A stretch of 64,000 nucleotides of DNA from Vreelandella halophila (GTDB lineage: Bacteria; Pseudomonadota; Gammaproteobacteria; Pseudomonadales; Oleiphilaceae): contig NZ_WMEX01000008.1 of the NCBI RefSeq assembly GCF_009856365.1, positions 124,001 through 188,000 on the forward strand, given 5' to 3'. Of the stretch, positions 1 to 9,522 are shown piece by piece. Made by a program: the position numbers and the translations under genes. The first letter of the stretch is position 1, and each line of letters begins with the position of its first letter. The notes under the pieces are model-generated. The model was not told where the DNA came from. It made no database searches and was given only the letters and a program-made list of their open reading frames with translations.

Positions 1-101
1 CCGGTCTGATGGGAGAACAACTGCTGGAGCTGGCTGACGCCGCGCTCTATACGTCCAAGCAGAACGGACGCAACTGCGTCTCCGTCGCACCGGCGCAATA
101 A
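1..101 (+). CDS. C-terminal end of a GGDEF (diguanylate cyclase-like) protein, 5' cut by window edge
   Basis: The open frame beginning at base 3 runs to a TAA at 99-101. It encodes 32 residues including LADAALYTSKQNGRN, which matches the last helix and strand of GGDEF domains (consensus ADxALYxAKxxGRNxV). The catalytic half lies outside the window, so activity cannot be judged. The stop is 8 bases before the next start, so the gene is probably co-transcribed with the three histidine kinases downstream and belongs to the same signalling operon. Confidence 0.75.
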   Translation, partial: GLMGEQLLELADAALYTSKQNGRNCVSVAPAQ

Positions 102-109
102 GGTACCTC

Positions 110-2581
110 ATGAAAGTCCCCCGCCAGCCCTGCAACGAGAGCGCCCGCCAGCGGGCCCTGGAGGGGACTGGCTTACTGCAATCCCCAGCGGACAGCCGCC
201 TTGACCGATTAACCGAAATTGCCCGGTTCAGCCTATCCACTCCCATTGCCCTCGTCACCCTTGTCGATAACGAGCGTCAGTGGTTCAAATCCCGGCAGGG
301 GCTGAGAGTATCGGAAACGAGCCGCGATATCTCATTCTGCGGCCATGCGGTCTACTGGGATACCCCGGTGATCATCCCCAACGCCACTGAAGACGAGCGC
401 TTCGCGGATAATCCGCTGGTAACAGGCTCCCCTCGCATCCGCTTCTATGCTGGCGTACCCATTCATGATGAAAACGGGTATCCGCTGGGTACGCTCTGCG
501 TGATCGATACCCAGCCCCGGACGTTTGATGAATCCCAAATGGAATGCCTGCAGCGCCTAGCGGATCTGGCCGAAGAGAGCATACGCCAGGACCAGCGCCA
601 GGCCCGCTCCCTGGACCAAGCGCAGCGGCAACGGGAACTTGAGCTGGCGCGCACCAACCGTGCCCTGGCGCTGCTCAATGACATTGCTTTCGAGCTACAG
701 GGCAGTCTGGATGAACAGATCCAGCAGGCACTGGCCCTTGGACGGCAGTTCCTGGGACTGGATATCGGCATTGTCAGTGACATTACCGGTGGCTGGTACA
801 CGGTCCGCTGGTGTGATGCCACTGACGGAGTGCCACTGGAGCCGGGCCAGCAGTTTCCCCTCGGCGACACCTACTGCGACATGGCCCTATCGCAAAAGCG
901 GGAACTGGCCATCAGCAGCATGAAAGATTCGGACGCCAGCGCTCACCCCTGCTATGAGGCGTTCCAGCTGGAAGCCTATATTGGAACGCGCCTTGAAGGC
1001 GAAACCCAGGATGACGTTTTCGGCACCGTCAACTTCTCATCGCCCCAGCCGAGAGAGCCATTCAATGACAGTGAACGCCTTTTCATTCGGCTTCTGGGCC
1101 AGTGGATCAGCCACCAGCTCATTCATCACAACCGTCAACACGAACTCGAAAAGCTGCTCCAGCAGATTCCAGGCGCAATCTATCAGTTCAGGCTCTGGCC
1201 GGATGGCACGATGGCATTCCCCTTCATGTCGAGCGGTGTGGAGGCGCTCTATGGGGTGACGCCTGACGAGGCCATGCGGGACGCGCAGAGTCTTTTCTCA
1301 CAGACCCACCCCGAGGATCTGGCGACCATTAATGCCTCGATTCAGCGCTCCTTTGAGACGCTTGAGCCATGGCACATTGAGTTCCGCGCCCAAAGGGATG
1401 ATGGCTTACCCCGCTGGATTAAGGGGTCCTCCGTACCCGAGAAGCTGCCTGATGGAAGTGTGCTCTGGCAAGGATTTCTTGGCGACATACACCAGCGGAA
1501 ACAGGCCGAACTGGCACTTGAATCCAGCGAAGCACGCCTGCGCGGTCTGTTTGAGTTTTCCCCCATCGGCATTGCCCTGAATGACCTTGAAACAGGCCGG
1601 TTTCTTGAACTGAACGATGCCCTGCTGGCGCCTACAGGCTACACGCGGGAGGAATTTCCCCAGCTGACCCACTGGCAACTCACGCCCATCGAGTACGAAC
1701 CCCGGGAGCGCAAGGCATTGGAAACCCTGAGGACCACTGGACGCTATGGTCCCTATGAGAAGGAGTTCATCCGTAAAGATGGCAGCCGGTATCCGGTGCG
1801 CCTTCAGGGCATGCAAATCAGGGACGCCAATGGCAAGCCATTGATCTGGTCGCTCATTGAGGATATTACCGAGAGCAAACAGATCGAGAACATGAAAAAC
1901 CAGTTCATCGCCACTGTCAGCCATGAACTGAGAACCCCTCTGACCGCCATAATGGGATCACTGAAACTGGTCAACGCAGGCACTGCCGGACAATTGCCGG
2001 AAAAGGCTGGGAGTCTGCTGACCATCGCCCAGCGTAATAGTGAGCGTCTGGCGCAGTTGATCAACGACCTTCTGGATATGGAAAAGCTGGTTTCCGGCAA
2101 GCTACGGATCAGTACGCGGATTGAACGCCTCAACCCGATCATCGAAGAAGCCCTTGAAGCCAACAGGGAATTGGGAACAGAACGGGGTATTTCCCTGGTG
2201 TATCGCGAAGGCGCATCCAACATTGTTGTTAACGTGGACCGCGAGCGCCTGATTCAGGCGTTCTCCAACCTGCTTTCCAATGCCATCAAGTTCTCGCCGG
2301 ACCATAGCAGCGTCGAGATCCGGTGTTCATGCGATGATCAACTGATCGCGATCCATGTTAAAGATCGGGGACCGGGCGTGCCACAAGAGTTCGAGTACAA
2401 CCTGTTTGACCGCTTTGCCCAGGCGGAAGCCTCCAACCGCAAAAAACCGGGTACCGGCCTCGGGCTGGCCATCACCCGCGAGCTGGTGGAACAAATGAGC
2501 GGGTCAATACACTACCAGGCACGTGACGGTGGCGGAGCCACCTTTACCATCGTGCTACCGGTAGCTGAGCCGGACTGCTGA
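110..2581 (+). CDS. Soluble GAF-GAF-PAS-PAS sensor histidine kinase
   Basis: This 823-residue kinase has no obvious membrane segment. Domain order by residue: GAF 1 about 30-170, GAF 2 about 190-340, PAS about 350-470, PAS about 480-600, HisKA, then HATPase_c up to about 820. The H-box is VSHELRTPL with phospho-accepting His at residue 605. An N-box (LSNAIKFS) and a G-box (GTGLGLAI) are present, so the core looks catalytically intact. There is no receiver domain, so phosphate must pass to a separate regulator. The next kinase starts directly after this stop codon. Its H-box region is very similar to the next two kinases, which suggests tandem duplication with changed sensors. The ligand is unknown. 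GAF plus PAS sensing suggests an intracellular signal such as redox state, light or a small molecule. Confidence 0.9.
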   Translation: MKVPRQPCNESARQRALEGTGLLQSPADSRLDRLTEIARFSLSTPIALVTLVDNERQWFKSRQGLRVSETSRDISFCGHAVYWDTPVIIPNATEDERFADNPLVTGSPRIRFYAGVPIHDENGYPLGTLCVIDTQPRTFDESQMECLQRLADLAEESIRQDQRQARSLDQAQRQRELELARTNRALALLNDIAFELQGSLDEQIQQALALGRQFLGLDIGIVSDITGGWYTVRWCDATDGVPLEPGQQFPLGDTYCDMALSQKRELAISSMKDSDASAHPCYEAFQLEAYIGTRLEGETQDDVFGTVNFSSPQPREPFNDSERLFIRLLGQWISHQLIHHNRQHELEKLLQQIPGAIYQFRLWPDGTMAFPFMSSGVEALYGVTPDEAMRDAQSLFSQTHPEDLATINASIQRSFETLEPWHIEFRAQRDDGLPRWIKGSSVPEKLPDGSVLWQGFLGDIHQRKQAELALESSEARLRGLFEFSPIGIALNDLETGRFLELNDALLAPTGYTREEFPQLTHWQLTPIEYEPRERKALETLRTTGRYGPYEKEFIRKDGSRYPVRLQGMQIRDANGKPLIWSLIEDITESKQIENMKNQFIATVSHELRTPLTAIMGSLKLVNAGTAGQLPEKAGSLLTIAQRNSERLAQLINDLLDMEKLVSGKLRISTRIERLNPIIEEALEANRELGTERGISLVYREGASNIVVNVDRERLIQAFSNLLSNAIKFSPDHSSVEIRCSCDDQLIAIHVKDRGPGVPQEFEYNLFDRFAQAEASNRKKPGTGLGLAITRELVEQMSGSIHYQARDGGGATFTIVLPVAEPDC

Positions 2582-4942
2582 ATGATCCGATCCAACGGGT
2601 ATTGCCTCTTCACGACTATACTTCTGTCTGTTGTCGCCTTCGCCGGCAACATGGCAAGTGTGCCGCTTTTCTTCGGGGTAGACCTGATCTTTGGTTCAGT
2701 CGCCGTCATTCTTGCCGCCATGCTGCTCGGCACCATTCCGGCCGTTATAGTGGCGCTGGTAGGCAGTTTCTACACGCTCATGCTCTGGGGCCACCCCTAC
2801 GCCATGGTTATATTTGCCACCGAAGCCCTCGCTGTGGCCTTGCTTTACCGGCATAAGGGGCTCAACCCGGTCATTGCGGACGCGGCTTTCTGGCTTCTCC
2901 TGGGTGCCCCCCTGGTGTTTGTGTTCTACAGCACTGTCATGGACATGCCGCCGGAAGCGGTTAAGACCATTCTTTTTAAACAGCCTCTCAACGGCGTTCT
3001 TAATGCCCTCATTGCGTCCCTGCTGATTCTGGTTACACAACTCACAGGCGCTGCCAGGGGCATCCTTTCACACAAGGGGGTCAAGACCCAGGAAATCCTC
3101 TTCCATGCCCTGTTCTCACTGGTGTTCATCGCGGGAGCTGCCCCGATTATCTATGAAGCCCATGCCCAGCTATGGGGAGAACAGGAACGCATCTCAAAAC
3201 AATTGGGTGAAGACAACCTGAGGCTCGCCACTCATCTTAACGACCGCCAACTTGAGTATCACCGCTATTGGACAACCAGGAACCGGGAAGCACTCGCTCA
3301 AGCCTTGCTGGTTGGAGAGCGTCGGGTTCTTCTGCGGACAGGAACCCTGAAATCCCTTTCAGATGAGGGGCAGCTCCGCAGGATTGATGAACATCTCAGC
3401 GCGTGGCTGCCGCCTGGTGAGATGTCCCTGATGCAGCGATGGCGCCAGGGGCGCTATGTTTACCGTACTCCGGTCGACAAAAGCACCGACATTACAGCCA
3501 TTGTTTCCGAGGTCCCAGCTGGCCCTGTGATCAAAGCCGTACAGCAGAAATACATAACGCTGTTCACGGTTCTGACCTTGGTGCTCTTTCTGGGTATGAT
3601 CGCCACGACTGCGCTGAGCCGCTGGCTGACCGCCCCCATCAGGGCCCTGACCAGAGCCAGCGAGACACTGGATGACCGGATAGCCGCCCAGGAAACCATC
3701 CAACTCCCGCGCAGCTCCATTGTTGAATTCAACCACCTGAGCGAGACGCTGGCAGCCATGTCAAAAAGACTCAGCGACAGCGTTGCACAACTCCACCAGT
3801 CGCGCGCCGCGATCCAGGAACAGGTGGAACAGCGAACCCATGAGCTGGATGAAACCGCGCGCCTGCTGCGCAGTGTGCTTGAGGCGGCCACGGAATTCGG
3901 CATCATTGCCACAAACCTGCAGGGGCGGATCATCCTGTTCAATAGTGGCGCTGAAAAACTACTCGGCTACAGCGTTGACGATCTCGATGAGGACGATACG
4001 CCGGCACTGTTCCACGCCCCCGAGGATATCCCTGACCCTGGTCCAGACAACGCCTCGGCTCATAGTCAGGATGTATTCAGCCGGATCGTAGCCCGAGCCA
4101 CGGAAAACGGTCTTGACGCACGCGAATGGACCTTCATCCGTAAAGATGGCGAGCGCATTCCCGTCTGGCTGACCATAACGCCGACGCGCTCGGAATCCGG
4201 CCAGCTCACCGGCTACCTTGGTATCGCTGAGGACATTACCGAACGCAAACGCCTTGACCGCATGAAGAACGAATTCATCTCGACCGTCAGTCATGAACTG
4301 AGGACCCCGCTCACGTCCATAGCCGGCGCACTGGGACTTATGACGCAGGGCGCTACCGGTGATCTCCCGGCAAAAGCCCAGAAGATGGCCGACGTGGCGC
4401 ACCGTAACACCGACCAACTAAGCGCTCTGGTCAATGACCTTCTCGATATGGAAAAGCTTGTATCAGGCAAAATCAGAATGAACCTGGGGCGGGAGGATAT
4501 CCGGGGTATCGCGCGGGAAACCCTGGACAACCACACCGCCTTTGCGGATCAGAGACGCGTCACGCTGGCGGTGAATGAGCCGGAGGCCCCCCTTTATGCC
4601 AGCGTCGATCCTCAGCGCCTGAACCAGGCACTGTCGAACCTGCTCTCCAATGCCATCAAGTTTTCACCGGCTGGATCACGCGTGTGGATTGACTTCACCT
4701 CAGACAGCGCTGGGATTGCACTCCGGGTACACGATGCGGGGCCGGGCATTCCGGAACACTTCCGGGACAGGATCTTCGAGCGATTCAGCCAGGTCAACAC
4801 ATCGGATAATCGCCAGCAACCAGGGACCGGTCTGGGCCTCGCCATCACCAAAGAGCTGATGACACAGATGGGTGGGGATGCCGGCTTTGAATCAGTCGAA
4901 GGACATGGATCCACATTCTGGCTATGGTTGCCCAAACAATGA
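2582..4942 (+). CDS. Membrane sensor histidine kinase with multi-TM N-terminus, HAMP, PAS
   Basis: This 786-residue kinase begins on the base after the previous stop. Residues 1-190 contain several hydrophobic segments. An extracytoplasmic stretch of about 130 residues follows, then a TM helix near 325-348, HAMP about 345-400, a coiled coil to about 435, PAS about 440-555, HisKA and HATPase_c. The H-box is VSHELRTPL with His at residue 571. The N-box reads LSNAIKFS and the G-box GTGLGLAI. The N-terminal multi-TM region resembles MASE-type integral membrane sensors, but I cannot assign a subtype. Tight spacing to both neighbours argues for one transcript with translational coupling. No receiver domain is attached. 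Confidence 0.9.
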   Translation: MIRSNGYCLFTTILLSVVAFAGNMASVPLFFGVDLIFGSVAVILAAMLLGTIPAVIVALVGSFYTLMLWGHPYAMVIFATEALAVALLYRHKGLNPVIADAAFWLLLGAPLVFVFYSTVMDMPPEAVKTILFKQPLNGVLNALIASLLILVTQLTGAARGILSHKGVKTQEILFHALFSLVFIAGAAPIIYEAHAQLWGEQERISKQLGEDNLRLATHLNDRQLEYHRYWTTRNREALAQALLVGERRVLLRTGTLKSLSDEGQLRRIDEHLSAWLPPGEMSLMQRWRQGRYVYRTPVDKSTDITAIVSEVPAGPVIKAVQQKYITLFTVLTLVLFLGMIATTALSRWLTAPIRALTRASETLDDRIAAQETIQLPRSSIVEFNHLSETLAAMSKRLSDSVAQLHQSRAAIQEQVEQRTHELDETARLLRSVLEAATEFGIIATNLQGRIILFNSGAEKLLGYSVDDLDEDDTPALFHAPEDIPDPGPDNASAHSQDVFSRIVARATENGLDAREWTFIRKDGERIPVWLTITPTRSESGQLTGYLGIAEDITERKRLDRMKNEFISTVSHELRTPLTSIAGALGLMTQGATGDLPAKAQKMADVAHRNTDQLSALVNDLLDMEKLVSGKIRMNLGREDIRGIARETLDNHTAFADQRRVTLAVNEPEAPLYASVDPQRLNQALSNLLSNAIKFSPAGSRVWIDFTSDSAGIALRVHDAGPGIPEHFRDRIFERFSQVNTSDNRQQPGTGLGLAITKELMTQMGGDAGFESVEGHGSTFWLWLPKQ

Positions 4943-6714
4943 ACTCTCTGCGTAATCGCGTCATCGCCATTGTTACCCTGACCAGTCTGCTTACGGTTCT
5001 CGCCATCACCATCACCGCCTACAAGTCACTGGGGGAAGATCAACGCAAGCTGATCGTCCAGAAGGAAAAGCTCGAAACCGAGCGCCTCACGGAAAAGGTC
5101 AGCCAGAACATCCGGCAACGAGTCATGGCCCTGTCCGTGGCCCGCCCGCTGCTTACCCGTAACGGGCACCTTCTTGAGCCAGAGGCTCTTGAAGCCGTGA
5201 TTGAAGAGCAAGCCTACCTGAACCGCGCGTTTCCCGGCGGCATCCTGGTCTTTGACGCTCAGGATACCGCCATCGCCGAAAACACGTATGTGAGCGGTCG
5301 GATCGGTACCAATTACGCCGATCGCGATCACTTCAAGCGCCTGCACAGCACTGGCGACCCCGTAATCTCCGAGCCCATCATGGGCAGGACCACGGAAGTT
5401 CCGCTGCTCTCATTCCTGGTGCCCATCCATCACGAGGGCAGGATGATTGGCAGCATCGGGGGTATCATCAAGCTCGGAGACGAGTCCATTCTGCCGCCGA
5501 GGGCTGGCCGCGACGACTCACCAGACAACACGCTTTCGCTGATTCTAGACAGACAACACCGGCTATTTATCGAATCACCGGATTCAAAGCCCGGTAATGA
5601 ACTCCAACCCCTGCCTCCCGCCGGTGAGGATTCCCTGGTCGACGCGATTCTGGAAAAAGAGACTCAAACCAGGGTGATTGATTACCAGGGAGAGCAATAC
5701 CTTCTTGCCACGGACTCGGTTGAAAGGCTCCACTGGGTCTTCGCCCGCGCTGCTCCTTACGATCAGGCAATGGCCCCACTCATCGCCTCGCTGAACCAGT
5801 TCCTGCTCATCAGCGCTGGCGTCACCCTGTTGCTGCTGGTGATTGCATGGCTTGCCGCGCGTTCGCTGACACGCCCCCTCACCAGGGCAACCCGCACCAT
5901 TAATGCCATGGCTGAAGCGCCTGAAAGCAGTAAGGCTCTCCCCGAAAAGGGGCCCAGGGAAATCCGTGAACTGTCTATCGCCTTCAACCGTCTCTCTCAC
6001 GAGCGACACCAGCTCGATGAACTCAAGAACGACTTCATATCCAGCGTCAGCCACGAACTGCGCACCCCTCTCACCTCCATTGAAGGCAGCCTGAAGATGA
6101 TGGTTGCCGGCGTCAGCGGGGAACTTCCTGACAAGGCCCTCTCCATGGCGCGTATCGCGCTGCGCAACAGCGAACAGCTGAACGGCCTGATCCGGGACCT
6201 GCTTGACTTCAACAAACTGCTCGCGGGTAAGCGGGAATTCCGGATTGAGAGCTGTTCTGTTGACGAAAGCGTCCACAATGCGATCGAGGGCAACCAGAGC
6301 ATGGCCAGGATGTACCAGGTGCACCTGGTACCCAATGCCTCCACTGGATTGTACGTGAATGCGGATCCCCAGGCCCTGCGTCAGGTTCTCGATAACCTAA
6401 TCAGCAATGCCATCAAGCATTCACCAAAAGGTGGCGAGGTTCAAATCGATGCGCGCAAAGAAGCCCCGGAACAAGCCTGCATCACCGTACGCGACCAGGG
6501 CAACGGAGTCCCCGAGTGGTTCCGGAACCGTATCTTCGAGCGCTTCGCCCAGGCCGATGGGGGCACTACCCGCGCCACTGCCGGCACCGGTCTCGGCCTG
6601 GCAATCAGCCGGGAGCTCATCCAAGGTATGAGTGGGGGTATCGGGTTCTACAATGAGCAAGGTGCACACTTCTGGATCACCCTTCCTCTATCCAGTCTGG
6701 GCAGCAGCCAGTAG
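4939..6714 (+). CDS. dCache-like/HAMP sensor histidine kinase
   Basis: The start chosen is the ATG at 4939, which overlaps the previous stop as ATGA. A start 15 bases upstream at 4924 is possible but would lengthen the overlap. Layout by residue: TM1 about 7-27, periplasmic sensor about 30-275 with dCache-like features (for example a YADRDHFK segment), TM2 about 283-306, HAMP about 305-355, HisKA with His372 in VSHELRTPL, HATPase_c about 470-590 with LSNAIKHS-type N-box and GTGLGLAI. No PAS domain and no receiver. dCache domains usually bind amino acids or other small metabolites, and the ligand here cannot be read from sequence. The 3' end overlaps the convergent receiver-HDOD gene by 27 bases. 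Confidence 0.88.
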   Translation: MNSLRNRVIAIVTLTSLLTVLAITITAYKSLGEDQRKLIVQKEKLETERLTEKVSQNIRQRVMALSVARPLLTRNGHLLEPEALEAVIEEQAYLNRAFPGGILVFDAQDTAIAENTYVSGRIGTNYADRDHFKRLHSTGDPVISEPIMGRTTEVPLLSFLVPIHHEGRMIGSIGGIIKLGDESILPPRAGRDDSPDNTLSLILDRQHRLFIESPDSKPGNELQPLPPAGEDSLVDAILEKETQTRVIDYQGEQYLLATDSVERLHWVFARAAPYDQAMAPLIASLNQFLLISAGVTLLLLVIAWLAARSLTRPLTRATRTINAMAEAPESSKALPEKGPREIRELSIAFNRLSHERHQLDELKNDFISSVSHELRTPLTSIEGSLKMMVAGVSGELPDKALSMARIALRNSEQLNGLIRDLLDFNKLLAGKREFRIESCSVDESVHNAIEGNQSMARMYQVHLVPNASTGLYVNADPQALRQVLDNLISNAIKHSPKGGEVQIDARKEAPEQACITVRDQGNGVPEWFRNRIFERFAQADGGTTRATAGTGLGLAISRELIQGMSGGIGFYNEQGAHFWITLPLSSLGSSQ

Positions 6715-7860
6715 CGCATCCTTATCAATACCCAGCCGACCAAGAAGCTTGTCCAACTCGGGCTGATCCTGCTGCCCCGTTCCCAGCAACAGCGCGGACC
6801 TCATAACGAGGCGGCCCGCCGGCTGATGGCCGCCACTCAGAACGTGGGTCGCCCCGATCATGTCCCTGAGCTCAAGCGGCAGGCGCCAGTCAGCCTTCAA
6901 TCGATTGCCGAGCGCTGGACTCCACTCACTCAGGACGCTCTCCAGGCGCCCGTCCACAAGCTCGCCACCGGCATCCAGAAAGCGCTGACACACGCTCAGC
7001 ACAGCAAACTCCCCCAGGCAATACAATTGCCCGGCCGTGAAACAGAGGGCGGTTTTGCCTCGGACTGTCCGGGCCAAGCGGCTTGCCCAGGCACCAACAT
7101 CCGCGCTTCTTTGCAGCAGTTCGTCCGCACACGCCAGCAGCCGCGAATCGCGTAAGGCACCGCGGACGTCCAGTGCCAATGCAGACGCATGCCCAAGACT
7201 GATCTGGACACCCAGAACCGCGAGGGCCTCCCTGAGCGTGCTGCACGCCTGCCCCGAACGCCGCAGACTGGCGGAGTTGGCAGCGTTCAGCAGCACCGCC
7301 ACCAATTGGGCGTGCCCGCCCCAACGCACGGCCAGGTCATTGATGGACAACGACTCCGCTTTGTTCAGCAGTTCCGAGAGCTCTACCGGATCCATTCCAC
7401 CCGGGAGGCGTACACCATGCTCCCAGGCCTCATTGAGCATAACCTCAAGGTCGGAGCCGCTTTCGGAGGCGACAGCACTTTCTTCCGGAGGCGGCAGGAT
7501 GGACTCAAGTCGATCCTTAAGGATCTCAATATCAAATGGCTTCGCGATAAAGCCCTGAATCCCCAGTCTGGCCGCCTTTGACACGCTTTCCCGGTCCGAA
7601 CGTCCGGTCAGCATGATCACTGGGGTATCCCTATCGGTTTTCCGGATGGTACGGATCAGCTGTGTGCCATACCCATCCGGCAGATTCCAGTCCACAATCG
7701 CCAGAACAGGCTGATGGGAGTTCCAGTATATCTCAGCCTGTTCCAGATACCCGGCCATCAGAATCCTCGCCCGCGGATAGGTTGCTTCCAGCAGCGTATG
7801 AATCAGCTCCTGTATCCAGACATCATCCTCCAACACCAGGATCGACCAGGGATCTGCCAT
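6688..7860 (-). CDS. Response regulator: receiver domain fused to HDOD domain
   Basis: The protein has 390 residues from the ATG at 7860, preceded by a good Shine-Dalgarno (aagaggcga). A longer frame to 7902 exists but lacks a better ribosome site. Receiver domain 4-125: acidic pocket D12/D13, phospho-accepting D57 in VDWNLPDG, Thr in MLTG, Lys in AKPFD. Residues about 155-370 match HDOD, an HD-related fold lacking a full metal site and common in c-di-GMP and stress signalling outputs. There is no DNA-binding domain, so output is probably protein-protein. It is convergent with and overlaps the end of the third kinase. This makes it the natural candidate partner for at least one of the three receiver-less kinases, although that pairing is inferred from position only. 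Confidence 0.88.
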   Translation of the reverse strand: MADPWSILVLEDDVWIQELIHTLLEATYPRARILMAGYLEQAEIYWNSHQPVLAIVDWNLPDGYGTQLIRTIRKTDRDTPVIMLTGRSDRESVSKAARLGIQGFIAKPFDIEILKDRLESILPPPEESAVASESGSDLEVMLNEAWEHGVRLPGGMDPVELSELLNKAESLSINDLAVRWGGHAQLVAVLLNAANSASLRRSGQACSTLREALAVLGVQISLGHASALALDVRGALRDSRLLACADELLQRSADVGAWASRLARTVRGKTALCFTAGQLYCLGEFAVLSVCQRFLDAGGELVDGRLESVLSEWSPALGNRLKADWRLPLELRDMIGATHVLSGGHQPAGRLVMRSALLLGTGQQDQPELDKLLGRLGIDKDALLAAAQTG

Positions 7861-7932
7861 ATATTCGCCTCTTGTCTGAGCGCCACCCCACCCTCCAGGC
7901 AAGTGTAGCAGCAGAAGCCGGTCTCAAGGGAC

Positions 7933-9372
7933 TCAGGATCCTGCGGCCAACTCAACGGCAAGTTCACCGACACGCGCCAGAGCCCTTTCCACAAGAGCAT
8001 CCCGAGGCTGCGCACAATTGAGTCGAATACAGCGCTGGAACCTGCCCGTCGGGGAAAACATGGGCCCGGGCGCAATACTGATGCGCTCCGCAAGCGCCCG
8101 ACGGTAGAGCTGGATGGCGTCGACGCTCTCGGGAAGTTCCACCCAGAGCACGAAACCACCCATGGGCCGGGTCGTACGGGTGCCTGCCGGAAAGTAGCGC
8201 GCCACGGCCCGGCGCATGGCCTCTACCACCCGGGCATAGTCGCTGCGCACGCGGCGCAGGTAGCGATCATAGCCACCGCGTTCCAGCAAATCCGTCACGG
8301 CAAAGCCGGGCCAGGCAGGACTTGCCGCGCTATGGGCGTACTTAAGGTGCTCCAGCCGCTCATGGAAACGTCCAGGCACCGCCCAACCCACGCGCAGCCC
8401 GGGCGAGAGCGTCTTGGAAAAAGAACCGCAGTAGAGAACCCCGCCACTGTTTTCATACGCCTTGGCCGCCCAGGGGCGCGGTGCCTCGAAGCTGAGATCG
8501 CCGTAGACATCGTCCTCGATCAGCGGCACCTGCCGGGCCTCGCAGAGCTCCACCAGAGCCTGCTTGCGCTCGTCGGACGCACAGTGCCCCAGCGGATTGC
8601 CGAAGTTGGGCATCACCATGACAGCGGCTACCGGCCATTGATCGAGCGCCAGAGCGAGGGCCTCGGGCGCAATGCCCTCATCAGGATCCGTGGGAATCTC
8701 CAGGGTGCGCAGCCCCTGGGCTTCGATGGTCTGAAGAAGACCGTAGAAAGTGGGTGATTCAATGGCGATCACGTCACCAGGATTGGCCACAGCCCGCAGT
8801 GACAGGGAAAGAGCCTCCTGGGCTCCATTGGTGATGATGATCTCCTCGGGCGCGTGCTGGCAGCCGGCATCGGCCATGCGCCGGGCGACCTGCTGGCGCA
8901 GCTCCGGCGGCCCAGGCGGAAAGGCGTATTCCAGAGCACGGTCGCCCCAGTTCCGTGCCACCCCAGCGAAACAGCGCTGCAGCGCATGGGCGGGCAGAAA
9001 ACTGGCGTGAGGCACCGCCGCTCCCAGGCGCACCTGGTCCGTTGCATTGGCCGCCTTGACCACCTGCAACACCAGCTCCTGCCCGGTCACCGCGGTGGGC
9101 GTGCTCTCCGGCGCGGACCGTTCCGGCGCCTCGGGTGGCTGCCAGGGGTGTTCCCGCACGTAGTAGCCGGAACGCGGGCGCGCCTCGATCAGCCCCCGAT
9201 CCTCCAGCAGCTGCTCAGCGGTGACGATGGTGGAAACACTGACTCCGAACTGCGCTGCCAGCTTGCGCATCCCAGGCAGCCGTGCTCCAGCGCCCCAGGT
9301 TCCCGCCTCGATCTGGGCTTCCAGGGCATTCGCCACCGTCTCGTAGCGACAGGGTTCCGTTGCATCATTCAT
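7933..9372 (-). CDS. MocR/PdxR-family regulator (GntR wHTH + aminotransferase-like domain)
   Basis: From the ATG at 9372 the protein has 479 residues. A GGAGG lies 11 bases upstream; a longer frame to 9417 would run through the operator candidate. N-terminus: GntR winged helix (about 8-75, with LPGMRKLAAQFGVS). C-terminus: fold-type I aminotransferase domain with TNGAQEALSL, VMPNFGNPLG, EDDVYGDLSF and the PLP-lysine motif SFSKTLSPGLRVGW. MocR proteins sense PLP or amino-acid-derived aldimines and usually control a neighbouring gene. Here the divergent neighbour is the glycine-to-betaine pathway, so an amino acid such as glycine or serine is a plausible effector, by inference. A perfect 12-base inverted repeat sits just upstream of the start. 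Confidence 0.9.
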   Translation of the reverse strand: MNDATEPCRYETVANALEAQIEAGTWGAGARLPGMRKLAAQFGVSVSTIVTAEQLLEDRGLIEARPRSGYYVREHPWQPPEAPERSAPESTPTAVTGQELVLQVVKAANATDQVRLGAAVPHASFLPAHALQRCFAGVARNWGDRALEYAFPPGPPELRQQVARRMADAGCQHAPEEIIITNGAQEALSLSLRAVANPGDVIAIESPTFYGLLQTIEAQGLRTLEIPTDPDEGIAPEALALALDQWPVAAVMVMPNFGNPLGHCASDERKQALVELCEARQVPLIEDDVYGDLSFEAPRPWAAKAYENSGGVLYCGSFSKTLSPGLRVGWAVPGRFHERLEHLKYAHSAASPAWPGFAVTDLLERGGYDRYLRRVRSDYARVVEAMRRAVARYFPAGTRTTRPMGGFVLWVELPESVDAIQLYRRALAERISIAPGPMFSPTGRFQRCIRLNCAQPRDALVERALARVGELAVELAAGS

Positions 9373-9392
9373 GGCAGTTACCGCCTCCTTCA

Positions 9393-9429
9393 ATCGGTAC
9401 AGTTCGTTTAAATGCAAAACTGTACCGAT
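9393..9429. promoter_or_regulatory. Operator candidate: perfect 12-bp inverted repeat between mocR and gsmt
   Basis: The half-sites atcggtacagtt (9393-9404) and aactgtaccgat (9418-9429) are exact reverse complements separated by 13 bases. They lie 21 bases upstream of the regulator's ATG and 94 bases upstream of the methyltransferase start. The position suits binding by the MocR protein to control itself and the divergent operon. Repeat symmetry is directly visible; binding is inferred. Confidence 0.6.
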
Positions 9430-9522
9430 ACATCAGTCTCCCATTGAATCTGTAATGATAACCGGATCACCGCCAGACTACACCTCGTTGACGGACGGAC
9501 CGTCGAAACCAACGGAGGCAAG

